Positions 34,925-44,601 are shown, numbered from the stretch's first letter. The stretch is DNA of 64,000 bases from Vibrio astriarenae (GCF_010587385.1 NZ_CP047476.1:620001-684000), one strand, 5' to 3'. Made by a program: numbers and translations. Notes: a model not told the origin generated them from the sequence alone.

Positions 34925-36574
34925 ATGGACCACTTAACGGCAACACTTAAGAAAATTGAGCGTCAGAACTACCGTGCGTATCAACAAATCAAAGGCGAGT
35001 ACGACTTTAAAGACTTCACGCTACACATTGACCACGTACAAGGTGATTCTCACGCTTCAGCCTCAAGAGTGCGTGCTATTCGCCCTTGGTCAGTGACAGG
35101 CCTTGAAGATCTGCGCGAAGCTTCTGCGAGCTATCAAGTGGCTGCGAGGGACTTCATTGCTCGCCAATTCGCTTTTTATGCCAAACAAGAGAATGACATC
35201 GATATTGCCCTAACAGGTCAGACCGTGTTGGATTCAACGGCGGTGTTGTTTACCGAAGAAGGCATTGAGATTCGTTTTCGTGTGAACCTACCTGCGGAAG
35301 GTCGAACCATTCTCGGTAAGCGTGCGATAAACATGCTGACGTTCCACCTACCTAAGTTTATTCGCAAGTCCACGCTTGAGCGCGAACTGGATATGGAAAA
35401 ACTGCACCAGCACTGCCAAGTAATCGAAGACCAAGATGCTATTCGTAGGCAACTTAAAGACAAAGGGCTGATTGCGTTTGTGGCGAACGGCAGCATTCTC
35501 CCTCGCTTTGCGGGCAATAGCGATCTACCAATGCGCGATGCGGTTGATTTTGTAGCTCCAGAGTCGCTACAAGTCACGCTAAACGCGCCTCACAAAGGGC
35601 AAGTGACTGGTCTTGGTATTCCAAAAGGCATCACGTTGATTGTTGGTGGTGGCTTCCATGGTAAATCAACACTGCTTAACGCAGTCGAACGCTCTATCTA
35701 TAACCATATTCCAGGCGATGGCCGTGAATATGTCGTGACCGATCGCGATGCGGTTAAGATTAAGGCGGAAGATGGTCGCTGCGTTCATAACTTAAACCTA
35801 TCGAACTACATCAATCATCTACCTATGGGTAAAGACACGGCGAACTTCTCTACTCAAGATGCTTCTGGCTCTACTTCTCAAGCAGCGTGGCTTCAAGAGT
35901 CTATCGAAGCAGGCGCATCTGCAATGCTGATTGATGAAGATACCTCTGCAACTAACTTCCTCATTCGTGACGAGCGAATGCAGGCACTCGTTAGCAAGGG
36001 CGATGAGCCGATCACTCCTTTAGTAGACCGAATTGGACAGCTGAGTGAATCACTGGATATCTCATCGATCATCGTCATGGGTGGCTCCGGCGACTACCTT
36101 GATGTCGCAGATACCGTGATTCAAATGCACGATTACCAAGCACAAGACCTGACGCAAAAAGCGCAAGAAGTGATCGTGCAACACCCAACTCAGCGTGTGA
36201 ATGAGAGCGAGTCTGAGCTGGCTACATTTAAACCTCGTAGCTGCAGTCGTCTAGCACTACAGAAAACCCTGGCAGACGGTAAATACCGTATTACCGCCAA
36301 GGGCACGGATACACTGCGTTTTGGTAAAGAGTTTATTGATATCCAAGCACTTGAACAGCTTGAATCTGGCAGTGAAGTGAACGCCATTGGTTGGCTTATG
36401 ATGCAAATCGCACAACTACCAGGTTGGTCAAATGTGCCAGCCAAAGAGATGGCGGATGCACTGCAGGGTGATTGGTACAAGACCATGCCTGTGCAGGGTG
36501 ACATTGCTAAACCGCGTGTCGTTGATGCTATGGCAACGCTAAACCGTCTACGTAAAGCGCAATTCAAAGGTTAA
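34925..36574 (+). CDS. ABC-class ATPase of unknown function (PF09818-like)
   Basis: A 549-residue soluble protein of the 'predicted ATPase of the ABC class' family. Walker A is 'VGGGFHGKSTLL' at about residue 240, and a Walker-B-like 'AMLIDEDTSATN' follows at about 340. There is no transmembrane segment. The T. brucei homologue MRB1590 is an RNA-binding ATPase of the kinetoplast, but the bacterial role is undefined. The gene is monocistronic and convergent with the J-domain protein, with a perfect terminator stem in between. Confidence 0.85.
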   Translation: MDHLTATLKKIERQNYRAYQQIKGEYDFKDFTLHIDHVQGDSHASASRVRAIRPWSVTGLEDLREASASYQVAARDFIARQFAFYAKQENDIDIALTGQTVLDSTAVLFTEEGIEIRFRVNLPAEGRTILGKRAINMLTFHLPKFIRKSTLERELDMEKLHQHCQVIEDQDAIRRQLKDKGLIAFVANGSILPRFAGNSDLPMRDAVDFVAPESLQVTLNAPHKGQVTGLGIPKGITLIVGGGFHGKSTLLNAVERSIYNHIPGDGREYVVTDRDAVKIKAEDGRCVHNLNLSNYINHLPMGKDTANFSTQDASGSTSQAAWLQESIEAGASAMLIDEDTSATNFLIRDERMQALVSKGDEPITPLVDRIGQLSESLDISSIIVMGGSGDYLDVADTVIQMHDYQAQDLTQKAQEVIVQHPTQRVNESESELATFKPRSCSRLALQKTLADGKYRITAKGTDTLRFGKEFIDIQALEQLESGSEVNAIGWLMMQIAQLPGWSNVPAKEMADALQGDWYKTMPVQGDIAKPRVVDAMATLNRLRKAQFKG

Positions 36575-36593
36575 CCCAAACCTAGTTCAAGTT

Positions 36594-36637
36594 AAAAGCG
36601 GCTTTACCTATCATATACTCGGTATCAGCCGCTTTTA
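36594..36637. terminator. Bidirectional terminator
   Basis: Perfect 10-bp arms AAAAGCGGCT and AGCCGCTTTT enclose a 23-nt loop between the convergent ATPase and J-domain genes. A/T runs on both sides fit use in both directions. Confidence 0.82.
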
Positions 36638-37210
36638 TTATGCGCGCAACACATTCCAAGCTTCGCACAGTACACGGAACGTCTCTGCATCCCCAGACGC
36701 TCTATCTGGGTGCCACTTTAGAGCCAACACTCGCCAGCGTTTTCTGATCGCCTGTGAATCGGCATCAGCGTCAAGATCAAACAGTTGCAAAGCATGCTGC
36801 CTACCCTCAATCGTTGTCTCTTTGGCCTTACCAATAAATCGAGAATAACGCTGCCAAAACTCATTCAGCAGACGCTTCACCTCCCCCTCTTCCGCCTCAT
36901 AATGGGACCAATCCATATAGTAATCGCGTAAAGGATCATTCAAATCGATACAGCATTCACAGCTCACATACGTCAGTTGTATATCCATTGCTTGAACCTG
37001 CAACCATCTCTCCGGGTATAGCAGCGCTTGAAGCTGATACAGTGCGTTCATCATCAAATAATTACGCTTAAAAAGGTCTTTTTCACTGCATTCATCTAAT
37101 GTGGGGACTAAGCCCTGCTGCTGGAGCTCTCCTGCTAGGGTATGTACTTTCCAATTATCGGGTTGGCGCTTGAGCACTTCATAAATCGGCCAAACCAAGG
37201 GGTTCTCCAT
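36638..37210 (-). CDS. DnaJ-related protein with C-terminal J domain
   Basis: A 190-residue protein. The N-terminal part (about 1-125) corresponds to the DNAJ-related domain with 'NPLVWPIYEVLK', and the last 60 residues are a J domain with the essential HPD in 'LKWHPDRASG'. A C-terminal J domain is the reverse of classical DnaJ. It should stimulate a DnaK/HscA-type Hsp70. The ATG at 37210 begins the conserved part; an in-frame TTG at 37246 is possible. The client is unknown. Confidence 0.85.
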   Translation of the reverse strand: MENPLVWPIYEVLKRQPDNWKVHTLAGELQQQGLVPTLDECSEKDLFKRNYLMMNALYQLQALLYPERWLQVQAMDIQLTYVSCECCIDLNDPLRDYYMDWSHYEAEEGEVKRLLNEFWQRYSRFIGKAKETTIEGRQHALQLFDLDADADSQAIRKRWRVLALKWHPDRASGDAETFRVLCEAWNVLRA

Positions 37211-37471
37211 TTCGGAACCACCATGTATTACTGCATCGTTTGTCAAAGTGACTCTCTTACAAAATTAACCGTGTCTACTGGTAAGTATAGGAATAATCGA
37301 GATATGATCATCTAACTTATTGGTCTGATTATCAATAATAGATAAGAGCGGTATACCGAGATGGTAGGCAACGATAAAAATGACTAGGATTTTGCCGCGG
37401 GGTCATCAAAGGGATATGGAGCGACTTAGAAAGACGCCTTCATGGGTAAACTAATCTCGTTCACAATATGG

Positions 37472-37795
37472 CTATTCACCACCTTGCGTTTGTTCACCAA
37501 GCCAGGTCAAATAAGGGTTAAAGCCTTCCACAAACGGAACCATAACAATCTGGGGAACATCGTAGGGATGAACTCGTTGAATCTCTTGTTCCACCTTTGG
37601 GTAGAGGCAAAGGCGAGTTTTAATCACCAAAAGTGATTCTTTATCGTTACAGATTTTGCCCTGCCAAACATAGTGGCTGTCGATAGGGAGCACCTGGATG
37701 CAACCCGCGAGTTGTTGGTTTAACAAACTATCGATAATTACCTGCTCGTCACCGGGTTCAACAGTGGTGAGCACCATGCCATACTCACTACTCAT
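37472..37795 (-). CDS. cutA: Divalent-cation tolerance protein CutA
   Basis: A 107-residue CutA1 protein. The family pattern 'GCIQVLPIDSHYVWQGKI' and 'VHPYDVPQIVMVPFVEGFNPYLTWL' is complete. CutA forms stable trimers with a PII-like fold; the link with copper tolerance in E. coli is indirect and its real role is unclear. The gene follows a hypothetical gene by 2 bp and is probably translated from the same mRNA. Confidence 0.95.
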   Translation of the reverse strand: MSSEYGMVLTTVEPGDEQVIIDSLLNQQLAGCIQVLPIDSHYVWQGKICNDKESLLVIKTRLCLYPKVEQEIQRVHPYDVPQIVMVPFVEGFNPYLTWLGEQTQGGE

Positions 37796-37797
37796 CT

Positions 37798-38337
37798 CTA
37801 TATCTCCACATCGGTCACTTGAACGCCTTGCTCTCCAAGCTTTGTCGCGAGACTCACGGCGAAGTCACCGCTACTTAGTGACGATTCACACGAAATATCG
37901 GAAATCAAACAGCCTTGCTCGGTTTGGGTAACCAAACCTGCCCCAATGGGTGCGCCATCAGCAAAGGCGAGATAAAGCTCACAGGGTTCGGAATAGATAA
38001 TTTGAGATAAGAATTCCAGAATCAAATCTTGGTCATCTTGAGATGGCCACAATTTCGCTTGAAGTAAAGAAAACATTACTGTCAAACGGTGAAAATCGAC
38101 AAGATAGATTGAATCGGCAGGCAATGAAGCTTCACCCGCAACCTCATCAATCGACAGAACTTGAGAGGTGTTGTATCGACTAAAATACAGCTCTCGGCCT
38201 TTGAGACTCTCTTTGGTGGGATACTCCACTTCAACTTGATTATGCAACCAATCATTTTTCGCGATGACTATCGCTGGAAGGGTGTCCATGCTATCGATGG
38301 TCCTTGTATTGTACTGATTGAGTTCAAGCATACGCAT
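37798..38337 (-). CDS. Hypothetical protein upstream of cutA
   Basis: A 179-residue soluble acidic protein without signal peptide or membrane helix. No catalytic motif was recognised. The second half ('LYLAFADGAPIGAGLVT', then 'CLISDISCE') has the strand-helix rhythm of a GNAT-like fold, but the acetyl-CoA loop is not seen. It lies 2 bp before cutA, so the two are probably one operon. Two close ATG codons (38337 and 38331) could start it. It is divergent from creA. Confidence 0.7.
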   Translation of the reverse strand: MRMLELNQYNTRTIDSMDTLPAIVIAKNDWLHNQVEVEYPTKESLKGRELYFSRYNTSQVLSIDEVAGEASLPADSIYLVDFHRLTVMFSLLQAKLWPSQDDQDLILEFLSQIIYSEPCELYLAFADGAPIGAGLVTQTEQGCLISDISCESSLSSGDFAVSLATKLGEQGVQVTDVEI

Positions 38338-38421
38338 CTAAACGCCGTGCCTCAAGGCAATTTGGTGTAAACCCAATAAAACTTGGGCTACACTGATGAA
38401 AAACAGGTAACGGAACGTAAC

Positions 38422-38478
38422 ATGATGAAAAATTTACCAGTTATCGGCCTATCAAACACCGTTGCATCCGTTTATTGA
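38422..38478 (+). CDS. Tiny ORF before creA, uncertain
   Basis: ATGATG starts an 18-residue peptide (MMKNLPVIGLSNTVASVY) with GGAA 7 nt upstream. It ends 26 bp before the creA ATG. It could be a leader peptide or chance. Confidence 0.2.
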   Translation: MMKNLPVIGLSNTVASVY

Positions 38479-38503
38479 GCGCTAAAGCATATAAGGACAA
38501 ATA

Positions 38504-38974
38504 ATGAAAAAACGACTTCTAGCAACAGGCCTAGCAACGCTACTCGCCGGTTGTGGTGGCGACAACGTTGGCGACGTTTCATTGGGCATTTTTACCCTCA
38601 AGGATATCAAAATCAGCTCACTTCAAGATGAGGTAGTCACGGGTGTCACCTGTCACATCGCCTCTATCGAAGCCAATCTTAGCCTATCGGACCCAAGTGA
38701 CAGTTCTATCTCGTGTCGACAAACCGGTGATATTACGCCAGAGATGATTGCAAAAATTGATAAGAGCTCATCAGGTGAAGTCGTATTTAAGAAATCCAAG
38801 AGTATCTTCTTCAAAACCATGAAGGTACGCCGCATTTACGATCCGAAAAATCAAACACTACTTTACCTCTCTTACACGACAAAAGAGACGGAAGGCAGCT
38901 TCAAGCACAGCTTATCTACCGTGCCGTTATGGGGCACACAAGCGTACGGCGCCGTGACCGAAGAAACGAAATAG
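38504..38974 (+). CDS. creA: CreA-family lipoprotein
   Basis: A 156-residue periplasmic CreA protein. The N-terminus is a lipoprotein signal ending LAGC. Typical segments are 'DEVVTGVTCHIASIEANLSL' in part, 'DPSDSSISCRQTG' and 'VRRIYDPKNQTLLYLSYT'. The two internal Cys may form a disulfide. The family is widespread, but its function is unknown despite the name taken from the E. coli creABCD locus; no creBCD genes are seen here. A 10-bp inverted repeat follows the stop. Confidence 0.92.
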   Translation: MKKRLLATGLATLLAGCGGDNVGDVSLGIFTLKDIKISSLQDEVVTGVTCHIASIEANLSLSDPSDSSISCRQTGDITPEMIAKIDKSSSGEVVFKKSKSIFFKTMKVRRIYDPKNQTLLYLSYTTKETEGSFKHSLSTVPLWGTQAYGAVTEETK

Positions 38975-38979
38975 CGCGC

Positions 38980-39014
38980 TTGCACAGGTGATCATGACAA
39001 ACTTACCTGTGCAA
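38980..39014 (+). terminator. Hairpin after creA
   Basis: Perfect 10-bp arms TTGCACAGGT and ACCTGTGCAA have a 15-nt loop and are followed by CTTTC. It is probably a terminator, though the T-run is weak. Confidence 0.55.
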
Positions 39015-39142
39015 CTTTCAAACGAAGAAGTTTAAATCGGCTAAACTTAAATCAAAATCGCGTGAATACACTGCAACTTTTGCAACGTGCTCAAATATTT
39101 TGTGATAGTATTCACAACCCGTTTTCTACTACCTCCTGTATT

Positions 39143-40450
39143 ATGAAATTTCCAGGCCAACGCAAATCAAAGCACTACTTCCCTACGCAAGCTCGTGATC
39201 CACTCATGAATCAAATGCATGATGACAAAGAGAAGCTGCACCGCCCTACGATTGTCGGTGTTGGGCAAACCATCGTAGATATTGAAGCGCAAGTGGATGA
39301 TGCCTTCCTTGAAAGATACAACCTGAGTAAAGGTCACTCATTAGTTGTCGAACAGCATGTAGCTGACGCTCTATACAAGGAGCTAGTAGATCGTGAATTA
39401 ATTACTCACCAATTCCCAGGTGACACCATTGGTAACACCCTTCACAACTACTCAGTGCTCGCTGATAGCAAATCTGTGCTGCTCGGTGTCATGTCGAAGA
39501 ACATTGAGGTGGGCTCTTACGCATACCGTTACCTTTGCCGCACATCATCGCGCATGAACCTAAATCATCTACAAACAGTAGATGGCCCGATTGGTCGTTG
39601 TTACACCCTCATCACCTCTTGTGGTGAGCGAACGTTCGCCATCAGTGAAGGTCACATGAACCAGCTAGAGCCTGAAAGTGTTCCAGAAAGCGTGTTTGAA
39701 AAAGCCTCTGCGCTAGTGGTGTCCTCCTACTTGATGCGCGGTAAAACAGGCGACCCAATGCCAAAAGCCGTTGCTCGCGCAGTAGAACATGCGAAAAAAC
39801 ATAACGTTCCTGTTGTTCTTACGCTTGGGACTAAGTATGTTATCGAGGGTAACGAAGAGTTCTGGCAAAACTACATCCGTGACAATGTCACCATTCTTGC
39901 GATGAATGAGGAAGAAGGTGAAGCACTGACGGGTGAAAAAGATCCACTGCTCGCCGCTGACAAAGCATTAGATTGGGTTGATTTGGTGTTGTGCACAGCC
40001 GGTCCAATTGGTCTTTACATGGCGGGTTACACTGACGAAGAGCACAAGCGCGAAACCGATCACCCGCTACTACCGGGTAAAATTGCTGAGTTCAACAAGT
40101 TTGAATTTAGCCGTGCGATGCGTAAGTCAGATTGTAAACAACCAGTGAAAACCTATTCTCATATCGGCCCTTATTTAGGCGGCCCGTTAGAGATTAAAAA
40201 TACTAATGGTGCGGGTGACGCGGCTTTATCGGCACTTCTGCATGATATGGCGGCAAACTTATACCATCTCAATAACGTGCCGAACTCTTCGAAACATGAA
40301 GCACCGTTTTTGACCTACTCTTCGCTGTCACAGATTTGTAAATACGCAAACCGTGTAAGCTACGAAGTGCTCAAGCAGCACTCTCCACGCTTAACTCGTA
40401 GCCTTCCAGAGCGTGAGGACAGCTTAGAAGAAGCTTACTGGGATCGTTAA
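39143..40450 (+). CDS. gsk: Inosine/guanosine kinase
   Basis: A 435-residue PfkB-family nucleoside kinase, the same size as E. coli Gsk. The start 'MKFPGQRKSKHYFP' matches the family N-terminus. 'NTNGAGDAALSALLHD' carries the catalytic Asp and anion hole, and 'GDTIGNTLHN' is the substrate region. It phosphorylates inosine and guanosine in purine salvage. An in-frame GTG at 39062 would add 27 residues that do not fit the family. No good ribosome site precedes the ATG; the region instead holds CCTCC. The M14 peptidase gene starts 3 bp later and is likely co-transcribed. Confidence 0.94.
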   Translation: MKFPGQRKSKHYFPTQARDPLMNQMHDDKEKLHRPTIVGVGQTIVDIEAQVDDAFLERYNLSKGHSLVVEQHVADALYKELVDRELITHQFPGDTIGNTLHNYSVLADSKSVLLGVMSKNIEVGSYAYRYLCRTSSRMNLNHLQTVDGPIGRCYTLITSCGERTFAISEGHMNQLEPESVPESVFEKASALVVSSYLMRGKTGDPMPKAVARAVEHAKKHNVPVVLTLGTKYVIEGNEEFWQNYIRDNVTILAMNEEEGEALTGEKDPLLAADKALDWVDLVLCTAGPIGLYMAGYTDEEHKRETDHPLLPGKIAEFNKFEFSRAMRKSDCKQPVKTYSHIGPYLGGPLEIKNTNGAGDAALSALLHDMAANLYHLNNVPNSSKHEAPFLTYSSLSQICKYANRVSYEVLKQHSPRLTRSLPEREDSLEEAYWDR

Positions 40451-40452
40451 GT

Positions 40453-41364
40453 ATGAAAACTAAATTTCAATACCCGATTGGTGTCGCAGGACAACCTTGG
40501 GGTGAAGAAGAGAAAAAAGCTTGGCTCGATAGCCGCAAAGTTCACCGTCTTTATCAAGAAGAAGTTGTGCCAAAGATCCACGCTTTGGCTGACCGCTTTG
40601 AGGTGTGCCAATATGGCGCGCTGAGTTATGATGAAACCCGCTTTCCACTGCTTTGCCTAAAGAGCAAACAGTGGGATGAAAGCAAGTCGATTGTTGTGGT
40701 GACGGGTGGCGTGCATGGTTACGAAACCAGTGGCGTGCATGGTGCACTGCTGTTTGCTGAACAATTTGCCCCTCAATATGAAACCGCGTTTAACTTCATC
40801 ATTGCACCTTGCGTGAGCCCATGGGGCTATGAAGTGATCAACCGCTGGAACCCTAAAGCCGTCGACCCGAACCGTTCGTTCTATGAAAACTCGCCTGCGG
40901 AAGAGTCTGCAGCACTACGTGAACTCGTGAAAGACCTCGATGTATTGGCGCATTTTGATCTTCATGAGACCACAGATTCAGATGAAACTGAATTCCGCCC
41001 TGCTCTAGCTGCTCGTGACGGTAAAGAGTACATCGAGGGTATGATTCCTGATGGCTTCTACACGGTGGGTGATACTGAAAATCCACAACCTGATTTCCAA
41101 AAGGCGATCATCGATTCGGTTCGCAAAGTGACACATATCGCTCCAGCTGATGATAAAAATCAAATCATTGGTGCCGATGTGGTTCAAGAAGGTGTGATTC
41201 TATACCCGATGGTTGAACTCGGCTTGTGTGGCGGTGTCACTAACTGCCAGTTCGGTACAACGACTGAAGTTTATCCTGACAGTGAGAAGGTGACAGATGA
41301 CGAATGTAACCGCGCTCAAGTGGCTGCCATCGTGGGTGGGTTAGACTATCTAATCAATCGATAG
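40453..41364 (+). CDS. M14-family metallocarboxypeptidase/deacylase
   Basis: A 303-residue enzyme of the M14/succinylglutamate desuccinylase-aspartoacylase group. Zinc ligands are seen in 'GGVHGYETSG' (HxxE) and 'HFDLHET' (His). It has no signal peptide, so it should be cytoplasmic. The gene is 3 bp behind gsk and probably in the same operon. The usual annotation is M14 family carboxypeptidase; whether it trims peptides or N-acyl amino acids is open. Confidence 0.85.
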   Translation: MKTKFQYPIGVAGQPWGEEEKKAWLDSRKVHRLYQEEVVPKIHALADRFEVCQYGALSYDETRFPLLCLKSKQWDESKSIVVVTGGVHGYETSGVHGALLFAEQFAPQYETAFNFIIAPCVSPWGYEVINRWNPKAVDPNRSFYENSPAEESAALRELVKDLDVLAHFDLHETTDSDETEFRPALAARDGKEYIEGMIPDGFYTVGDTENPQPDFQKAIIDSVRKVTHIAPADDKNQIIGADVVQEGVILYPMVELGLCGGVTNCQFGTTTEVYPDSEKVTDDECNRAQVAAIVGGLDYLINR

Positions 41365-41392
41365 CCTCGCTACAGTTTAACACTGATTTACT

Positions 41393-41428
41393 AAGCCCAA
41401 GTGACTGATGTTGCTCGGGCTTTGTTGT
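41393..41428 (+). terminator. Probable terminator of gsk-M14 operon
   Basis: AAGCCC and GGGCTT arms, extended by an AG/CT pair after one mismatch, are followed by TTTGTTG. Confidence 0.55.
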
Positions 41429-41543
41429 ATCTGAGTCTCAATAAAGCGACTGGAAGAGGTTTCTTCTAAATCCAAATATTCAACTACACACATAGAGGTA
41501 TGATAGTAGCACCAAGTCGTTGAGTTTTAAGGATGAACATAAG

Positions 41544-41771
41544 GTGATATCACAAAAAGAAATTCAATATTGCAGCGCGTGTGATACTCAAACAACACAC
41601 ACGGTTGTTTTAGTCCGCGAAGAACCAAAGGAATCAAAACTGAAAGACTTTGTTTACGGCATGATCAAAAGTAGTTTTATCGGAGGCTTTTACAGCGCCA
41701 TGGACGACTTTTCCCGCCACAGTGTTTGTGAACAGTGTGGCAAGAAAACCCTTAACGATAATCTTACTTAG
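41544..41771 (+). CDS. Small zinc-ribbon-like protein
   Basis: A 75-residue protein with two CxxC pairs, 'CSAC' near the N-terminus and 'CEQC' near the C-terminus, which could hold one zinc. A hydrophobic stretch ('MIKSSFIGGFYSAM') lies between them. The GTG at 41544 is preferred, with AAGGA about 10 nt upstream; a TTG at 41520 is in frame but has no ribosome site. The function is unknown. Confidence 0.7.
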   Translation: MISQKEIQYCSACDTQTTHTVVLVREEPKESKLKDFVYGMIKSSFIGGFYSAMDDFSRHSVCEQCGKKTLNDNLT

Positions 41772-41784
41772 TTATTTTGTTACG

Positions 41785-42573
41785 CTAGAGAAGACGATTT
41801 TTGTACTGCTCTGGCGTTTGTCCAGAGTATTTCTTAAACATACTAATAAACGGGCTGGCTTGGTTATAGCCTAAGGTCAAAGCCACTTCTTTTACTGAAT
41901 GTCCTTTGCGCAGTAGCTCCATCGAATAGAGATAGCGAACTCGTAATCGCCACTCAGTAAAGCTCATTCCCAGCTCTGTCTGACAGTGACGAGCCAAGGT
42001 TCGCTCAGTCGTGTGTACCTTCTCTGCCCATTGAGACAAAGAAGTATCATCCGTTGGGTTTTCTTCTACATGAGCTAATATCTTGGCGAGAAATTTATGG
42101 TCCGTGCTAGGAAGGAAGTGATGCTCGACATCGCTGGCAGCAAGTTGATCAAGCAATACTTGAACGAGTCGCTGATCTTGTTCTGACTCAGCAATGTTAA
42201 TATTACGCTGACGAAAGTCTTCGATAATGGCAGACACAATCGGAGTGACTTTCAGTAGACTGGTTTGCTCTGGCAGTACACTGGCTAGGTCCGGAGAAAT
42301 ATTCAGCGAGCAATATTCCAGTGGCTTTCGGTTATAGCTGCAATGACGCACACCGGCAGGCACCCAGATCGCCAAATGCGGTGGCGCTAAGAAACGCGTA
42401 TCTTCTGCATCCATCTCGAGAATGCCACCACTAATCAGCTGAATTTGCCCCCAAGGGTGTGAGTGAACGCGAGTTTCCGTATTTGATAGAAAGGCTTCAA
42501 AGTTCATGAAGACATCAGACGGAGCCTCATCAATAGCCAATGATGGATGAAGGTTTCTTGCGTTCTTTTTCAT
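41785..42573 (-). CDS. AraC-family transcriptional regulator with cupin sensor
   Basis: About 262 residues. An N-terminal cupin-like domain ('RVHSHPWGQIQLISGG' is its HxH strand) is followed by two helix-turn-helix motifs of the AraC type ('TTERTLARHCQTELGMSF' and 'VKEVALTLGYNQASPFISM'). The ATG at 42573 has AAGGA 5 nt upstream; a frame to 42654 is open but has no ribosome site. It lies near dedA and the EamA transporter, and regulators of this subtype often control drug/metabolite exporters. The inducer is unknown. Confidence 0.9.
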   Translation of the reverse strand: MKKNARNLHPSLAIDEAPSDVFMNFEAFLSNTETRVHSHPWGQIQLISGGILEMDAEDTRFLAPPHLAIWVPAGVRHCSYNRKPLEYCSLNISPDLASVLPEQTSLLKVTPIVSAIIEDFRQRNINIAESEQDQRLVQVLLDQLAASDVEHHFLPSTDHKFLAKILAHVEENPTDDTSLSQWAEKVHTTERTLARHCQTELGMSFTEWRLRVRYLYSMELLRKGHSVKEVALTLGYNQASPFISMFKKYSGQTPEQYKNRLL

Positions 42574-42711
42574 TTCTGTCCTTGATTGTCGTCCCGACAC
42601 AGTGCAATTGCTAATTAGTGCAGTGGCTAATTCAAGAAAGATACCCTTAATCACCGAAGATAGTAAGCAGTTTCCTGTTTATGCTGCCTAAGTGATTATT
42701 TTGAACCCGAA

Positions 42712-43374
42712 CTACTCAGCTACCGTAGCAGCTGCGCGCTTTTTATTTCGATTCATACGGACCGCGACACCAACAAAAGCCGCACACATAAGCGCTAGGC
42801 TCGACATTAAGAAGTATTTGGTTAGCACCTCCTGATATTCAGCAATAATTGGTCGTTGCATCACCCAACTTCCCACCAGCAAAAGAGTCAAAATCCACGT
42901 CAGTGAACTGGTAAAGCTGATAACTGTAGTACGCAAAATGCTGAGTTTCGACACTCCCATCAGCATTGGCGTCACCACGCGAACAAACGGAATAAAACGT
43001 GAAACGAAAAGAGAGAGGAATCCATAGCGCTCGAGTAGCTGACTTGCCCTAGGCAAAGTATCATCTGGCAAGGTTGACTCAACCTTGGTCATAAAGCGCG
43101 TATCACTTAACCAGCGACCTTGTAGATAAGCGATAACGCTCCCTGTCCCCGCTGCTAGAGAAAGCACCACAAGCGCCATATTGAAATCTATCGCGCCAAT
43201 GCCAACCAAGCCCCCAACAAACAGGACAAGCCCATCCCCTGGTAAAGGAAGGAACACAAAGCTCGACTCTAGAAACAAGATTAACCCAAGTAACAACACC
43301 AAGGCATGTAACGAATCAAATTCCAATAATGTATCGAAATCTTGGACTAAGATGGCCGTTAACATATCTAGCAC
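42712..43374 (-). CDS. DedA-family membrane protein
   Basis: About 220 residues with four to five membrane helices. The 'ESSFVFLPLPGDGLVLFVGG' and 'RFIPFVRVVTPMLMGVSKL' segments are the two re-entrant signatures of the DedA/VTT superfamily. Members work in lipid-carrier recycling and membrane homeostasis, for example undecaprenyl phosphate flipping by UptA. The GTG at 43374 has AGGAG 7 nt upstream and is the likely start. The substrate lipid is not known. Confidence 0.9.
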   Translation of the reverse strand: MLDMLTAILVQDFDTLLEFDSLHALVLLLGLILFLESSFVFLPLPGDGLVLFVGGLVGIGAIDFNMALVVLSLAAGTGSVIAYLQGRWLSDTRFMTKVESTLPDDTLPRASQLLERYGFLSLFVSRFIPFVRVVTPMLMGVSKLSILRTTVISFTSSLTWILTLLLVGSWVMQRPIIAEYQEVLTKYFLMSSLALMCAAFVGVAVRMNRNKKRAAATVAE

Positions 43375-43692
43375 GATATTTCTCCTAATGGCTTCGCGAG
43401 TGAGCGTGGAGATCAACAGGGTTGACAGTGACTGCTCTGAGGGCGGATTTTAAACTTTGGTTATCATAGTGAAAAAAGCTATTGAGTACGTACCCTATTT
43501 TGTAACGAGCTGTGATTAATAGTGAACAAGGCTTACAAGGCGAACACCCTTTGCTCTATACGGCAAATACTTTGATTTTAATTCATCCGTTTTGTCTGAC
43601 AGCAACGCGTCATGTCTTTTTGCAGATACATACAACTATTAAGACCTGTCAAACTAAAACCATTCAAGAACTCTCCACGAGGTAGCGCCTTA

Positions 43693-44601
43693 ATGATCTA
43701 TCTACTTCCACTCATGACTGTCTTAATTTGGGGCGGCAACTCTATTGTAAACAAGTTGGCAGCAACTGCTATCGAACCCAGTGCGATGAGCTTTTATCGC
43801 TGGTTAGTCGCCATGCTTATTCTTACGCCATTCTGCTTATCGAGTGTGATTAAACAATGGCCTACCATTAAAGCCAACTTGCACAAATTAGCGACACTTG
43901 CATTTCTCGGAATGGTACTTAATCAATCGCTGGGCTATTACGCTGGGCTGACAACGACAGCGTCAAACATGGCATTGATCACTTCTCTTGTACCGTTGAT
44001 CAGCGTATTTCTTAGTTTACCGCTACTTGGCAAAGCCATTTCACCACTGAGTGTCATCGGTGGCGCTATCTCATTGTTCGGCCTTGCATTCATGCTTGGT
44101 GAAGGTGATGTGCTCTTCTTTACATCCCAAGCGGTAACGCAAGGTGATGCGCTAATGGTGATCGCAGCGGTGGTGTATGGTACGTATTGCGTTTTACTTA
44201 AGCGCTGGCAAATGCCATTGAGTAACTGGACGATGATATACACTCAAGGGGTTCTAGCGGTGTTGATGCTGACGCCACTGTGGTTATCGAGCGAACAACT
44301 GCTACCAACAAAAGAATCACTCCCCTTGATTGCCTACGCTGGTATTCTCGCATCGATTTTCACCCCTTGGATGTGGGTGAAATCCATCAAGCGTATCGGT
44401 GCTGACTCAACAGCCATGTTTATGAACTTGCTGCCGGTTTTTGCCATGATCCTTGCGGCTACTTTCCTCGGGGAGCAAATACATCATTTCCATATCTTGG
44501 GGGGAACCATGGTAATTGGTGGTGTACTGCTCGCTCAAATTAAGCCGAATCGCTGGTTCGATATCCTAAGACAAAGACACCAGCGAATGGCCAAGCACTA
44601 A
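43693..44601 (+). CDS. EamA-family (DMT) transporter
   Basis: A 302-residue inner membrane protein with ten predicted helices in two EamA repeats. The first is seen in 'IWGGNSIVNKLA' and 'FYRWLVAML', the second ends at 'FMNLLPVFAMILAATFLGEQ'. The ATG at 43693 has GAGG 10 nt upstream; a longer frame to 43612 adds a basic tail without a ribosome site. Family members export amino acids or other metabolites. Its stop is 5 bp from that of the convergent MOSC gene, with no obvious terminator. Confidence 0.9.
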   Translation: MIYLLPLMTVLIWGGNSIVNKLAATAIEPSAMSFYRWLVAMLILTPFCLSSVIKQWPTIKANLHKLATLAFLGMVLNQSLGYYAGLTTTASNMALITSLVPLISVFLSLPLLGKAISPLSVIGGAISLFGLAFMLGEGDVLFFTSQAVTQGDALMVIAAVVYGTYCVLLKRWQMPLSNWTMIYTQGVLAVLMLTPLWLSSEQLLPTKESLPLIAYAGILASIFTPWMWVKSIKRIGADSTAMFMNLLPVFAMILAATFLGEQIHHFHILGGTMVIGGVLLAQIKPNRWFDILRQRHQRMAKH

